From: Faecalibacterium duncaniae
Lineage (GTDB): Bacteria; Bacillota; Clostridia; Oscillospirales; Ruminococcaceae
Direction of reading: 5' to 3'
Length of the DNA stretch: 64,000 nt
NCBI RefSeq assembly: GCF_010509575.1
Contig: NZ_CP048437.1
Location: 2,046,001-2,110,000 of the forward strand
A program made the translations under genes and the position numbers. Under the pieces are notes generated by a model, which saw only the letters and a program-made list of their open reading frames with translations, had not been told where the DNA came from and did no database searches. Shown piece by piece: positions 18,143 through 26,968 of this stretch (within the stretch, counting starts at the first letter, position 1; every line of letters starts with the position of its first letter).

Positions 18143-18274
18143 TGTATTCTCCCCCAGTTTCGTTTTTGCCTTATTTTATCACGCTTTTCTCCGGCAGAAA
18201 AGAGGGCGGGCCGGTTTTCCTTGCAAATGCCGCCGGACTGTGCTATGCTGAGAGGAAAAAGGGGGATTTTCCTT

Positions 18275-19075
18275 ATGAAGACAGCATTGACCATTGCCGG
18301 AAGCGACTCCAGCGGCGGCGCAGGCATTCAGGCCGACATCAAGACCATGACCGCCAACGGCGTGTTTGCCCTGAGCGCCATCACGGCTCTGACAGCCCAG
18401 AACACCACCGGCGTGACCGGAATCTTTGAGACCACACCCGAATTTCTGGCCCAGCAGCTGGATGCGGTGTTCACCGATATCTACCCGGATGCCATCAAGA
18501 TCGGCATGGTATCGTCGTCTGCGCTCATTGAGACCATTGCCAAAAAGCTGCGCCAGTACGATGCCAAGCACATCGTGGTCGATCCCGTGATGGTGGCCAC
18601 CTCCGGCTCCAAGCTGCTGCAGGACAGCGCCATCCAGATCCTGACCGGGCAGCTTCTGCCCATGGCCGAGGTGGTCACGCCCAACATTCCGGAGGCCGAG
18701 ATCCTGTCCGGCATGACCATCACCGATGCCGTCGGGATGGAGGCCGCCGCAAAGTGCATCAGCGAAAAATACGGCTGTGCCGTGCTCTGCAAGGGCGGCC
18801 ACAAGGTGAATGATGCCGACGATCTGCTCTGGTGCAACGGCAGCGGCAAGTGGTTCCACGGCGAACGCATCGCCAACCCCAACACCCACGGCACCGGCTG
18901 CACCCTGTCCAGCGCCATTGCCTCCAATCTGGCAAAGGGCTATCCCCTGGATGCCGCCGTAGAGCGGGCCAAGGCATATATTTCAGGCTGCCTGTCCGCC
19001 ATGCTCGATCTGGGCAAAGGCTCCGGCCCCATGGACCACATGTTCGCCCTGCGCGGCGAATTCGTGGAGCACTGA
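18275..19075 (+). CDS. thiD: Hydroxymethylpyrimidine/phosphomethylpyrimidine kinase
   Basis: A 266-residue ribokinase-fold kinase for thiamine pyrimidine synthesis and salvage. It begins TALTIAGSDSSGGAGIQADIK and has the catalytic region NTHGTGCTLSSAIAS near the C-terminus. The ATG at 18275 has an AAGGGGGAT upstream. The in-frame upstream extension reads over the divergent LOG gene and is not coding. A pyridoxal kinase activity is possible in this family. No other thiamine gene is nearby. Confidence 0.9.
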   Translation: MKTALTIAGSDSSGGAGIQADIKTMTANGVFALSAITALTAQNTTGVTGIFETTPEFLAQQLDAVFTDIYPDAIKIGMVSSSALIETIAKKLRQYDAKHIVVDPVMVATSGSKLLQDSAIQILTGQLLPMAEVVTPNIPEAEILSGMTITDAVGMEAAAKCISEKYGCAVLCKGGHKVNDADDLLWCNGSGKWFHGERIANPNTHGTGCTLSSAIASNLAKGYPLDAAVERAKAYISGCLSAMLDLGKGSGPMDHMFALRGEFVEH

Positions 19076-19100
19076 GCCACAAAAAAAGGGCGATGATCTC

Positions 19101-19673
19101 TCATACGCCCCAGAACAGGATTCCCAGTCCCGCCGCCAACAGAATCATTCCGATGGGCGACGGGGCTTTTTGCGTCCGCTTCTTCCAGACAAAATGCACC
19201 GCCCATAAAACAGCAAACACAAGGATCGATCTCGCATCCGGTGCAAATCCATCTGCCAGCGTTTTGATGCCGCCCAGTGTGGAGAGCATCATGTTCAGCG
19301 CGGTCGCCAGGATCATGGCCACCACACAGGGCCGCACACCGGAAAGAAAGGCTTCCACGCCCGCATACTTCATCAGGTTTTTCAGCACCGCCGCGATCAG
19401 CAGGATGATGAAGAACGAGGGCAGCACCACCCCCAGCGTAGCGATCAGCGCTCCCGGAAAGCCGCCCTGTGATGACCCGATAAAGGTTGCCATATTGATT
19501 GCCAGTGGGCCCGGGGTGGACTCAGAAACGGCGACAAAACTCAGGAATTCTGCTTCGGTCAGCCAGCCATGACGCAGCACGGTCTCCCGCACCAGCGAGA
19601 TCATCCCGTAGCCGCCGCCAAAGGAGAGCGCTCCGATCATCAGAAAATTGAGGAACAGTTGGAGGTAGATCAT
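19101..19673 (-). CDS. Chromate transporter half-protein (second)
   Basis: A 190-residue membrane protein of the CHR family, the small form where two half-length proteins act as a pair. It has SFGGGYGMISLV near residue 18, the conserved FVAVSESTPGPLAINMATF and a C-terminal hydrophobic bundle. It starts inside the stop of its partner (ATGA, 19670-19673), so the two are coupled. The family exports chromate or sulfate-like anions; the true substrate in an anaerobe is uncertain. Confidence 0.88.
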   Translation of the reverse strand: MIYLQLFLNFLMIGALSFGGGYGMISLVRETVLRHGWLTEAEFLSFVAVSESTPGPLAINMATFIGSSQGGFPGALIATLGVVLPSFFIILLIAAVLKNLMKYAGVEAFLSGVRPCVVAMILATALNMMLSTLGGIKTLADGFAPDARSILVFAVLWAVHFVWKKRTQKAPSPIGMILLAAGLGILFWGV

Positions 19674-20239
19674 GCTTTCTCCTCCTTCCGCAGCTTTCTT
19701 AACAGGTAGAGCAGCACCCCTGCCGCCCCGCAGAGCAGGATGTAGTAGAGGGACGAGAAGGACACCGCCGCCACCGAGCAGCCCACCATGGCCGCCACAA
19801 CACCGGCAACGATGATCCTGTTGAAGGCCGTGCCGGACAGGCTTTTCAGCATCTTCATCCCCGCCGAAAGGATCAGATAGATGACGCAGACCTGAATGCC
19901 CCGGAACGCGCTTGCCACTGCCGACAGCTGCAAGAACCGGTCAAACACCAGTGAGATCAGGTAGATGACCACAAACGAGGGCAGGCAGACCGCCAGCGTG
20001 GATGCCGCGGCCCCTTCTGCCCCTTCGATCTTATAGCCCACATAGGTGGCACTGTTCACCGCCACAGGGCCCGGCGTGGACTCCGCAATGGCGACCATAT
20101 CGAGAAATTCCTCCCGGCTCAGCCACTGCTTGTCCTCCACAAATTCCCGTTCCAGCAGGGCCACCATTGCGTAGCCGCCGCCAAATGTGAACGCACCGAT
20201 CTTCAAAAAAGTCCAGAACAGATCTCTTGTTTTTTTCAT
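19670..20239 (-). CDS. Chromate transporter half-protein (first)
   Basis: A 189-residue partner of the following gene, with the same motifs (TFGGGYAMVALL, MVAIAESTPGPVAVNSATYVG). Start at ATG 20239 because GAGGTG lies 6 bases upstream; the GTG at 20248 would place the start inside the ribosome site. An extended -10 promoter is 24 bases further upstream. The pair forms a complete operon ended before the thiD stop. Confidence 0.88.
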   Translation of the reverse strand: MKKTRDLFWTFLKIGAFTFGGGYAMVALLEREFVEDKQWLSREEFLDMVAIAESTPGPVAVNSATYVGYKIEGAEGAAASTLAVCLPSFVVIYLISLVFDRFLQLSAVASAFRGIQVCVIYLILSAGMKMLKSLSGTAFNRIIVAGVVAAMVGCSVAAVSFSSLYYILLCGAAGVLLYLLRKLRKEEKA

Positions 20240-20262
20240 ACACTTCACCTCGCTGCCTGCCT

Positions 20263-20271
20263 ATTATAGCA
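20263..20271 (-). promoter_or_regulatory. Extended -10 promoter of the chromate transporter pair
   Basis: Minus strand TGCTATAAT, about 24 bases from the start codon. No clear -35 is visible. Confidence 0.55.
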
Positions 20272-20311
20272 TAAAGTGTCCCATCAGGAAACCCATTTGC
20301 AAGACCTGCGA

Positions 20312-20911
20312 TCATCCTATCTCTTCCGGCACAAATGAGTCTTTCTCACAAACAAGGTAGATGTCCTTCTTCATTTTCTTCTCAAAGTATTGCTTCAATC
20401 TCATATTGGAATCCCACTTGTCCTGCGGATAAAAGCCATACCGTTTCTTTACATCGTTCATTCTATCTTCTATATCCAGAACCCCTTCCGCTCCTGCCAG
20501 ACTATCACACAATTGGATCAGTCGGTCATAATCATCGTATACTGTCCTGGCTAATTCAGTCTTAATCATCTCCATCTCTTCCTCTGAAACATCAAGCTTT
20601 CCAATGTATTCATCTAGAGTATGATTGTTAAAAGAATGCGTCAAGCAAATCTTTGCTGCCTCATCATATCCAAGCGACATCATAAATCTGTATCCATCGG
20701 AAACATGGCCAAGATGTCTTACGCCAAATTTTCTTCCTATATCATGCAGTAAGCCTAAAACATAGGCCTTCTCCGCATCTATATCTCCACATGCCGCTGC
20801 TATTTTTTCTGCACAATGTGCTGCTGTTAAACTATGTTTTCCCCAAGGCCCCGGATTATTTGATAGACCATCCCGAATCAACGCCATTGCTTCATCTCTT
20901 GTCGGCAGCAT
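20312..20911 (-). CDS. HD-domain phosphohydrolase
   Basis: A 199-residue protein with metal-binding residues of the HD superfamily: H in GKHSLTAAHCAEK, the HD pair in LGLLHDIGRKFG, H in THSFNNHTLDEY, and a late Asp in LIQLCDSLAG. Substrate unknown. It is more AT-rich than the neighbours to the left. It lies just outside the direct repeat bounding the guaA insert and may be native or part of an older insertion. Confidence 0.75.
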   Translation of the reverse strand: MLPTRDEAMALIRDGLSNNPGPWGKHSLTAAHCAEKIAAACGDIDAEKAYVLGLLHDIGRKFGVRHLGHVSDGYRFMMSLGYDEAAKICLTHSFNNHTLDEYIGKLDVSEEEMEMIKTELARTVYDDYDRLIQLCDSLAGAEGVLDIEDRMNDVKKRYGFYPQDKWDSNMRLKQYFEKKMKKDIYLVCEKDSFVPEEIG

Positions 20912-20953
20912 AACCTATTCCTTCTTTCCCTTTTCTTATGCATTGATAAAAAC

Positions 20954-20994
20954 AAATGCCGAAAACCCGCATGAATACAGGCTTTCGGCATTTT
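20954..20994 (-). terminator. Terminator, probably the original guaA terminator
   Basis: AAATGCCGAAA (20954-20964) pairs with TTCGGCATTT (20984-20993), followed on the minus strand by a T-rich run. It lies immediately beyond the outer copy of the guaA 3'-end repeat, so before the insertion it would have been just after the guaA stop. Confidence 0.75.
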
Positions 20995-20999
20995 GATCC

Positions 21000-21013
21000 A
21001 TTACTCGAGCTCG
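21000..21013. repeat. Direct repeat of the guaA 3' end (outer copy, attachment-site candidate)
   Basis: The 14 bases ATTACTCGAGCTCG are identical to 23101-23114, where they include the stop codon and the last codons of guaA. Flanking bases differ on both sides. Confidence 0.75.
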
Positions 21014-21169
21014 GTAAGTTTATTTCTTTACTTAGCAAATTTGTTTAGTAAGTCCATCCTTGGATGTTCACTTTTCCATGAGATTGCTGTGGTAGATGTG
21101 GCTTTCCGATTTTTTAGTATCAGGATAGTATCACACAACCAGTGGGATCTCTGTGAGTATTATAACGTA

Positions 21170-21955
21170 TTATCTTTTGTTTTTCAACCTGTTTTCGTAC
21201 TTTGTTATTCTGTGTTTGATTTTACCGGCTACGTTCCTGCAATAGTCTGCCGAGAAGCCCTCCCCCTGACCAAAAGATTCAGAGAAGACTTCAGCAACCG
21301 CTTCTGCGATTTCGTTCATAAATGAGGAAACTGTTATCTTCCTCATAATTCTTTTACTTTCGCCATCATACTCATTTGATGGTGCTTCCGGGAAGAAATC
21401 GTATGGATCCCACTTGTCGATTTCCTGTTTCACGCAACAATACACAAATTTTTCCTTGGCGCATATTTCATCATACCAAATCGTTGGGTCTGCACCATAC
21501 GATGTCTGAACTTCGTTTTTGTCACTTTTGTGCTCAATCCACGCAACACCAAAAGGGTATATCGCTTGCTTGGCACCTGCCCGAATATGATACTGCACAC
21601 CATTCTTTAGATATTCCGTCCAATAATCCATTATATCATCTGGTGTTTTATCCCATTCGTCCGGAATATCACTGAATAATCCAATTGAAAGCTTTGTTGT
21701 TTCCCTACAGAAACTTTTTATATCAACTCTTTCATCTGATTCTATAAAATCACTTTTTGATTCTCGGATCCCTTTTATACAACACGAAACCGTGTGCTCC
21801 TGTCCATCTGGAATATAGTCAATCAAAACCGCAAATCGTCCGTTTAATTCTGGGCACCGGTCGTCATTTCTTACTCTTCTGATTGTGCAATCGACTTTTT
21901 TCTCATCTTTAGTTATTTCAATCCTCCCCAATGGTGTCTGAATCATTCTGCTCAC
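21170..21955 (-). CDS. Unknown protein, island cargo
   Basis: A 261-residue soluble protein I do not recognise. It is rich in charged residues, Trp and Tyr (for example IPDEWDKTPDDIMDYWTEYLKNG), has two adjacent Cys (SCCIKG, CCVKQE), and no signal peptide or membrane segment. The start region overlaps the end of the EcsC-like gene by 38 bases, which suggests a two-gene operon; an internal ATG nearby could be the real start. Its low GC matches the island. Confidence 0.5.
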   Translation of the reverse strand: MSRMIQTPLGRIEITKDEKKVDCTIRRVRNDDRCPELNGRFAVLIDYIPDGQEHTVSCCIKGIRESKSDFIESDERVDIKSFCRETTKLSIGLFSDIPDEWDKTPDDIMDYWTEYLKNGVQYHIRAGAKQAIYPFGVAWIEHKSDKNEVQTSYGADPTIWYDEICAKEKFVYCCVKQEIDKWDPYDFFPEAPSNEYDGESKRIMRKITVSSFMNEIAEAVAEVFSESFGQGEGFSADYCRNVAGKIKHRITKYENRLKNKR

Positions 21956-22742
21956 TTCTCTCTATGGTCGTTTCGATGAACAACTTCAAGGCATTCTGTG
22001 CAATGATGTTCGTTGTCACAAGGTCAAATCCACCACCAATTACACCGCCAGCCAACGGTACCATCTTTCCAAGATTGATGATTCCAGTCTGACCAAACTT
22101 TGTAATCAATCGAAATCCTACTTTTTGATTGATTCGAGTCAATGTTGCGCCTGAAATTTTTTCAATGCTAGCTGTTGCAATTTTCGTACCTAATTTGACC
22201 CCTGTACCTTTCAGAACATCCGCAACTGCTTGCCCGGTCATACAAGCATAGACCAGTGTCTGCACCTGATCGGTATTGGGTTCATAACCGCCCAGTTTGG
22301 CTACCGCAGCAATCATACGGAGTTGCACATAGAGGACGCTGCTTACATTAGCCGGAACCGCAACCGGAAGTGTAATTATCCCGCCAAGTCCCGTAAGAAA
22401 ACCTGATGTCGTACACTTTACCAATTGATTTGCCACCAACGCCTTTGCTGCCTTTTCCGCTGTCGGGTATTTCGATGAATAATCCTCTGCCAGTTCATCA
22501 ACCGACTTACTCACCTTCGGAATGCCCCGTAGTGCTTTATCATAGCAGACATCCAGAATGTCAACCATCTGCTGCGAGGAAAGTGCTTCGCCTTTCTTTT
22601 GGTTTGCCTTGTCAAGCTGTTCCTTGCCTTTGCTGATTGCAGCAGCAGCCCCGTCTCCTGCTGTATCCACAATTTTTTTCCCGACAGTTGCGACCCCAGT
22701 CAAACCGCTTTTTAACGTGTCTTGAAATTTAGCCTTTGCCAT
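21918..22742 (-). CDS. EcsC family protein
   Basis: A 274-residue protein resembling the EcsC family. A charged N-terminus (residues 1-50, Lys and Ala rich) is followed by a helix-rich domain with DVCYDKALRGIP, Gly- and Ala-rich membrane-associated stretches (FLTGLGGIITLPVAVPANV) and the C-terminal VPLAGGVIGGGFD. EcsC was first described next to an ABC transporter in Bacillus but its function is unclear. An AAAGGAGG precedes the ATG. First gene of the island pair. Confidence 0.7.
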   Translation of the reverse strand: MAKAKFQDTLKSGLTGVATVGKKIVDTAGDGAAAAISKGKEQLDKANQKKGEALSSQQMVDILDVCYDKALRGIPKVSKSVDELAEDYSSKYPTAEKAAKALVANQLVKCTTSGFLTGLGGIITLPVAVPANVSSVLYVQLRMIAAVAKLGGYEPNTDQVQTLVYACMTGQAVADVLKGTGVKLGTKIATASIEKISGATLTRINQKVGFRLITKFGQTGIINLGKMVPLAGGVIGGGFDLVTTNIIAQNALKLFIETTIERSEQNDSDTIGED

Positions 22743-23100
22743 TTTCTTTCCTCCTTTTTTTCAGTGTCCTCATAATAATCCCTGAAATTTTCGCGACTAC
22801 CAGTTTTACACATGATGGAAACACTGCATCCAATCGTCCACAGGAAAGCACTCTATACTTATGATCACAACTTTGTCCCATCAACTCTATTTCCTATTAA
22901 ACCGATTATATCAAATACATCTAGTTCATTCAACTTCATTGGTGTATCACACCTTCCAACCATTAAGTTTTTCTTAATAGTCCCCACTGCCAAACTTGAA
23001 CCATTCGAAAATCCCGAATCGTTGCCCCTATACGCACAAAACCCCCGCCAGCTCATACTGACGGGGGTTGCGCATTTCTGATTAAATCCAGTTGGTGGAA
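22743..23100. other. Intergenic region between guaA and the EcsC-like gene
   Basis: 358 bases, AT-rich, no clear gene. A 63-codon minus-strand frame (22865-23056) overlaps the guaA hairpin and has no convincing ribosome site. The hairpin at 23036-23069 is listed separately. Confidence 0.5.
23036..23069 (-). terminator. Terminator after guaA
   Basis: AACCCCCG (23040-23047) pairs with CGGGGGTT (23062-23069), followed on the minus strand by a short T run. It lies on the island side of the repeat. Confidence 0.7.
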
Positions 23101-23101
23101 A

Positions 23102-24652
23102 TTACTCGAGCTCGATGGTGGCAGGCGGCTTACCAGTGCAATCGTAGAACACACGGTTGACGTGCTTGACCTCATTGACGATACGGCTGGTCACGGTGCC
23201 CAGAACATCCCAGGGCACATTGTAGCTCTCAGCCGTCATAAAGTCGGTGGTGGTCACGGCACGCAGGGCCACAGCGTAGTCATAGGTACGCTCGTCACCC
23301 ATCACGCCGACACTGCGCATATTGGTCAGTGCGGCGTAATACTGGTTGATCTCCTTATCCAGACCAGCCTTGGCGATCTCCTCACGCCAGATTGCGTCTG
23401 CATCCTGCACAATGGCAACCTTTTCGGGGGTCACCTCGCCGATGATGCGGATGCCCAGACCGGGGCCGGGGAACGGCTGACGGCTGACCAGATACTCAGG
23501 CAGGCCCAGTTCGCGGCCAACCTGACGCACCTCATCCTTGAACAGGTTGCGCAGAGGCTCCACCAGCTCCTTAAAGTCCACGGTATCGGGCAGGCCGCCG
23601 ACATTGTGGTGGCTCTTGATGACAGTGGATTCGCCGCCCAGGCCGCTCTCCACAACGTCAGGATAGATGGTGCCCTGTGCCAGGAAATCCACCTTGCCGA
23701 TCAGCTTTGCCTGCTCCTCAAAGACGCGGATGAACTCCTCGCCGATGATCTTACGCTTGCGCTCGGGCTCGGTAACACCAGCCAGCTTGCTGAAATAGCG
23801 GTCGCGGGCATCCACACAGATGAAGTTGATATCAAAGCCGTTGGCATTGCCCGGGCCAAAAACAGAGCAGACCTCTTCCTTTTCGTTCTTGCGGAGCAGG
23901 CCGTGGTCCACAAACACGCAGGTCAGCTGCTTTCCGATGGCCTTTGCCAGCATCGCAGCCAGCACAGAGGAATCCACGCCGCCGGACAGGGCACACAGCA
24001 CCTTGCCGTCGCCAATGCGCTCCCGCAGAGCCTTGACATTGTTCTCCACGAAGGAGTCCATCTTCCAGTCACCGGAGCAGCCACAGACGTTATACACGAA
24101 GTTGCGGAGCATCTTCTTGCCCTCAGCGGTGTGGAGCACTTCCGGGTGGAACTGAACAGCATACAGGCCCTTCTCGGCGTTCTCTGCAGCAGCCACAGGG
24201 CAGTTCACAGTGTGTGCGGTGATCTTGAAGCCGGGGGCTGCCTGCTCGATGTAGTCGTTGTGGCTCATCCAGCAGATGGTGGAGGGCTGAACATCCTCGA
24301 ACATCTTGCTGCTGTTGTCCACAAAGACCTCGGTCTTGCCGTACTCACGCTCAGGGGCGCGGCAGACATGACCGCCCAGCAGGTGCATCATCAGCTGGCT
24401 GCCGTAGCAGATTCCCAGCACAGGGATGCCCCAGTTGAAGATCTCGGGGTCAATGGTGGGCGAATCTTCCAGATAGACGCTGTTGGGGCCGCCGGTGAAG
24501 ATGATACCCTTGGGGTTCTTCGCCTTGATGACCGACAGGTCTGTTTTGTAGGAATAGATTTCACAGTAGACATTGTTCTCGCGGACACGGCGCGCGATCA
24601 GCTGATTGTACTGGCCGCCAAAGTCCAGCACGATGACAGTTTCATGCTGCAT
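23102..24652 (-). CDS. guaA: GMP synthase (glutamine-hydrolysing)
   Basis: A 516-residue enzyme that aminates XMP to GMP. The class I glutamine amidotransferase domain has the nucleophile Cys in GICYGSQLM and the HPEV catalytic His region (FHPEVLHT). The ATP-pyrophosphatase loop is [11 protein letters not shown], and the C-terminal domain ends IELE. ATG at 24652 is preceded by AGGAG; the longer frame to 24712 starts near the promoter. Its last codons are the site of the insertion described at 21000-23114; the encoded protein end is intact. Confidence 0.97.
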   Translation of the reverse strand: MQHETVIVLDFGGQYNQLIARRVRENNVYCEIYSYKTDLSVIKAKNPKGIIFTGGPNSVYLEDSPTIDPEIFNWGIPVLGICYGSQLMMHLLGGHVCRAPEREYGKTEVFVDNSSKMFEDVQPSTICWMSHNDYIEQAAPGFKITAHTVNCPVAAAENAEKGLYAVQFHPEVLHTAEGKKMLRNFVYNVCGCSGDWKMDSFVENNVKALRERIGDGKVLCALSGGVDSSVLAAMLAKAIGKQLTCVFVDHGLLRKNEKEEVCSVFGPGNANGFDINFICVDARDRYFSKLAGVTEPERKRKIIGEEFIRVFEEQAKLIGKVDFLAQGTIYPDVVESGLGGESTVIKSHHNVGGLPDTVDFKELVEPLRNLFKDEVRQVGRELGLPEYLVSRQPFPGPGLGIRIIGEVTPEKVAIVQDADAIWREEIAKAGLDKEINQYYAALTNMRSVGVMGDERTYDYAVALRAVTTTDFMTAESYNVPWDVLGTVTSRIVNEVKHVNRVFYDCTGKPPATIELE

Positions 24653-24694
24653 GATGTTCTCCTCCCTTTTTCGAGATGTTTCTATAGGTAGACT

Positions 24695-24703
24695 TAGTAT
24701 AGC
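24695..24703 (-). promoter_or_regulatory. Extended -10 promoter of guaA
   Basis: Minus strand TGCTATACT about 45 bases before the start. No purine riboswitch fits in the short leader. Confidence 0.6.
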
Positions 24704-24748
24704 ACATCTCACAACGAAAATCGACAGTCTTTGTGAACTTTCCCGATT

Positions 24749-25381
24749 TTATTTTACGCGAACAGGATGCCGCAGTACTGTTTTCAGTTTTTCCGGTGCT
24801 GTCCGGCGCGGATCGCTGAGGTAAATTTCGTGGTGACGGCGGTGCCCGGTGAAATCAGTCTCATAGCCCTGTTCCCGCGCAAAAGCATCCATCTGCTCCA
24901 GCGTCTCCGGTTCGGCATCATAAGAACCAACATGCATACACTGCACACAAAGTCCTTCATCATAGTGGAGGAACTGCACTTTGGAGAAATCCTTCTTCTT
25001 TTTTGCAGTCGCTTCCTGAACGGCCCAATCGAACACTTCCCGGGTCACGAAATCCGGCAGGCGGATCATACTTGTCCACTCAAAGCATTCTTTGTGGGCG
25101 TAGTCCACACCGTCCACCCCCTCTTGATGCCACAAACCCTCCAACGGTGGGACAACATATTCAAAGTAACCGTCGATCTTATGGCTTCCCTTGTAGCTCA
25201 TCTTGATGGTAAAGGCAATGCCATACAGCAACTCCATTGCCGCCTGATATTCCCCACCTGGTTCATTGGGGTCTCCCCTGCCCTGTACAGACACAAAATT
25301 CATCGGCGGAACAGTTACAATACCCGGCTTCCTGGGTGGAAGATAAAACTCCTTGTACTCCTTCTTATAGTCAAACGCCAT
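24749..25381 (-). CDS. GyrI-like small-molecule-binding protein
   Basis: A 210-residue protein with the GyrI-like (AraC effector-binding type) fold: the N-terminal strand IVTVPPMNFVSVQGRGDPNE, the central LEGLWH, and the C-terminal HEIYLSDPRRTAPEKLKTVLRHPV. Members bind small hydrophobic molecules and are often stand-alone. ATG at 25381 is preferred, with GGAGG 8 bases upstream; the in-frame start further up would lie over that site. No partner transcription factor adjoins it. Confidence 0.82.
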   Translation of the reverse strand: MAFDYKKEYKEFYLPPRKPGIVTVPPMNFVSVQGRGDPNEPGGEYQAAMELLYGIAFTIKMSYKGSHKIDGYFEYVVPPLEGLWHQEGVDGVDYAHKECFEWTSMIRLPDFVTREVFDWAVQEATAKKKKDFSKVQFLHYDEGLCVQCMHVGSYDAEPETLEQMDAFAREQGYETDFTGHRRHHEIYLSDPRRTAPEKLKTVLRHPVRVK

Positions 25382-25472
25382 CGTGCCGTCCTCCATTCTT
25401 CGACATCTTGTTTCTTTAATGTCAGCATATCATAACAACCTTTATTTGTAAAGCACTTTTTGGCAAAAACAA

Positions 25473-25551
25473 AAATCCCCTGCCATCTCGGGCAGAGGAT
25501 CTGTTAGCGCAAAAAGAGCCTTCCCACTCTCCGGAATGGGAAGGCTCTTTG
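25473..25551 (-). terminator. Tandem terminators after tuf
   Basis: Two hairpins in a row: AAAGAGCCTTCCCA paired with TGGGAAGGCTCTTT (about 25513-25550), and a CCTCTGCC/GGCAGGGG stem at 25473-25502, followed on the minus strand by a long T-rich run. Confidence 0.8.
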
Positions 25552-25594
25552 TAAGTTTAACCTTTTGCCTTAGAACAGGCGCAGAGGGTCAAAA

Positions 25595-26800
25595 TCACTC
25601 AATGATCTTGCCAACAACGCCGGAACCAACGGTACGGCCACCCTCACGGATAGCGAAACGCAGGCCCTCTTCCATAGCAACGGGGGTCAGCAGCTCAACG
25701 TGCATCTGAACGTTATCGCCGGGCATGCACATCTCGGTGCCTTCGGGCAGGGTGATGATGCCGGTCACGTCAGTGGTACGGAAGTAGAACTGAGGACGAT
25801 AGTTGGAGAAGAAGGGGGTGTGACGGCCGCCTTCGTCCTTGGTCAGGACGTAGACCTGAGACTCGAAGACCTTGTGGGGATGGACAGTGCCGGGCTTAGC
25901 CAGAACCTGGCCACGCTCGATCTGGGTACGGTCAACACCACGCAGCAGAGCGCCGATGTTATCGCCAGCCTCAGCGAAGTCCAGAGACTTACGGAACATC
26001 TCCAGGCCGGTGATGGTGGTGCTCAGACGATCGGGCTTAATGCCAACAATCTCCATTGCATCGCCAACCTTAGCAATGCCACGCTCAACACGACCGGTAG
26101 CAACAGTACCACGGCCGGAAATGGTCATGACATCCTCGATGGGCATCAGGAAGGGCTTGTCTTCCTCACGATCGGGGTTGGGGATATAGCTGTCAACAGC
26201 GTCCATCAGCTCCTTGATGCAAGCATACTCGGGTGCATCAGGATCCTTGGAGGTGGACTCCAGAGCCTTCAGAGCGGAGCCACGGATGATGGGGGTGTCG
26301 TCGCCGGGGAAGTCATACTCGCTCAGCAGCTCACGGATCTCCATCTCGACCAGATCCAGCAGCTCCTCGTCGTCGACCATATCGCACTTGTTCATAAAGA
26401 CAACGATATAGGGCACGCCGACCTGACGAGCCAGCAGGATGTGCTCACGGGTCTGGGGCATGGGACCATCGGTAGCAGCAACGACCAGGATAGCGCCGTC
26501 CATCTGAGCAGCACCGGTGATCATGTTCTTAACGTAGTCAGCATGGCCCGGGCAGTCAACGTGAGCGTAGTGACGAGCATCGGTCTGGTACTCGACATGA
26601 GCGGAGTTGATCGTAATACCACGAGCGCGCTCCTCGGGAGCCTTATCGATGTTGGCATAGTCCATGAAGTCTGCGTCGCCCTTCAGTGCCAGATACTTGG
26701 TGATAGCGGCGGTCAGAGTGGTCTTGCCGTGGTCAACGTGACCGATGGTGCCGATGTTAACATGCGGCTTAGAACGGTCAAATTTTGCCTTTTCAGCCAT
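25595..26800 (-). CDS. tuf: Elongation factor Tu
   Basis: A 401-residue GTPase that delivers aminoacyl-tRNA to the ribosome. G motifs: [22 protein letters not shown] and GSALKAL. An AGGGAGG-like site precedes the ATG. It has its own promoter between it and fusA and two tandem terminators. Only one tuf copy is seen here. Confidence 0.98.
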   Translation of the reverse strand: MAEKAKFDRSKPHVNIGTIGHVDHGKTTLTAAITKYLALKGDADFMDYANIDKAPEERARGITINSAHVEYQTDARHYAHVDCPGHADYVKNMITGAAQMDGAILVVAATDGPMPQTREHILLARQVGVPYIVVFMNKCDMVDDEELLDLVEMEIRELLSEYDFPGDDTPIIRGSALKALESTSKDPDAPEYACIKELMDAVDSYIPNPDREEDKPFLMPIEDVMTISGRGTVATGRVERGIAKVGDAMEIVGIKPDRLSTTITGLEMFRKSLDFAEAGDNIGALLRGVDRTQIERGQVLAKPGTVHPHKVFESQVYVLTKDEGGRHTPFFSNYRPQFYFRTTDVTGIITLPEGTEMCMPGDNVQMHVELLTPVAMEEGLRFAIREGGRTVGSGVVGKIIE

Positions 26801-26873
26801 TGGAATATCCTCCCTTAATCGGATTGAATTTGGTTACAACAGTCCTGCAAACACAGAATTGCATTGCAAAACT

Positions 26874-26902
26874 ATTCTACTAAATTTGTCCTGTAAAATC
26901 AA
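26874..26902 (-). promoter_or_regulatory. Promoter of tuf
   Basis: TTGATT (26897-26902) and TAGAAT (26874-26879) are 17 bases apart on the minus strand. The -35 box lies in the loop side of a hairpin CCTGTAAAA/TTTTACAGG (26890-26915). Confidence 0.65.
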
Positions 26903-26952
26903 GTGCTTTTACAGGAAATTTTGCCGGAGCTACACTACCCCGGCAAAATTTT
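26890..26952 (-). terminator. Two hairpins after fusA, one a terminator
   Basis: AAATTTTGCCGG (26916-26927) pairs with CCGGCAAAATTT (26940-26951) just after the fusA stop; the second hairpin (26890-26915) follows. The first is a plausible terminator or processing signal for fusA; the second overlaps the tuf promoter. Confidence 0.6.
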
Positions 26953-26968
26953 ACTTTGTTTCAGGCAA

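Larger units (their letters stand above)
21000..23114. mobile_element. Putative 2.1 kb integrated island at the guaA 3' end
   Basis: The segment between the two 14-bp repeats carries an EcsC-like gene and an unknown gene, both AT-richer than guaA. Integration at the 3' end of guaA is well known for genomic islands, and the duplication of its last codons fits. No integrase is present, so this is a remnant or was mobilised in trans. Confidence 0.6.

Noticed and set aside
18237..18274. CTGAGA before thiD, resembling the start of a TPP riboswitch
   Set aside because: The required second half of the aptamer and the length (about 100 bases) are missing; the leader is too short.
22865..23056. 63-codon minus-strand frame between guaA and the EcsC-like gene
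   Set aside because: It begins inside the guaA hairpin, has no ribosome site and no recognisable family.
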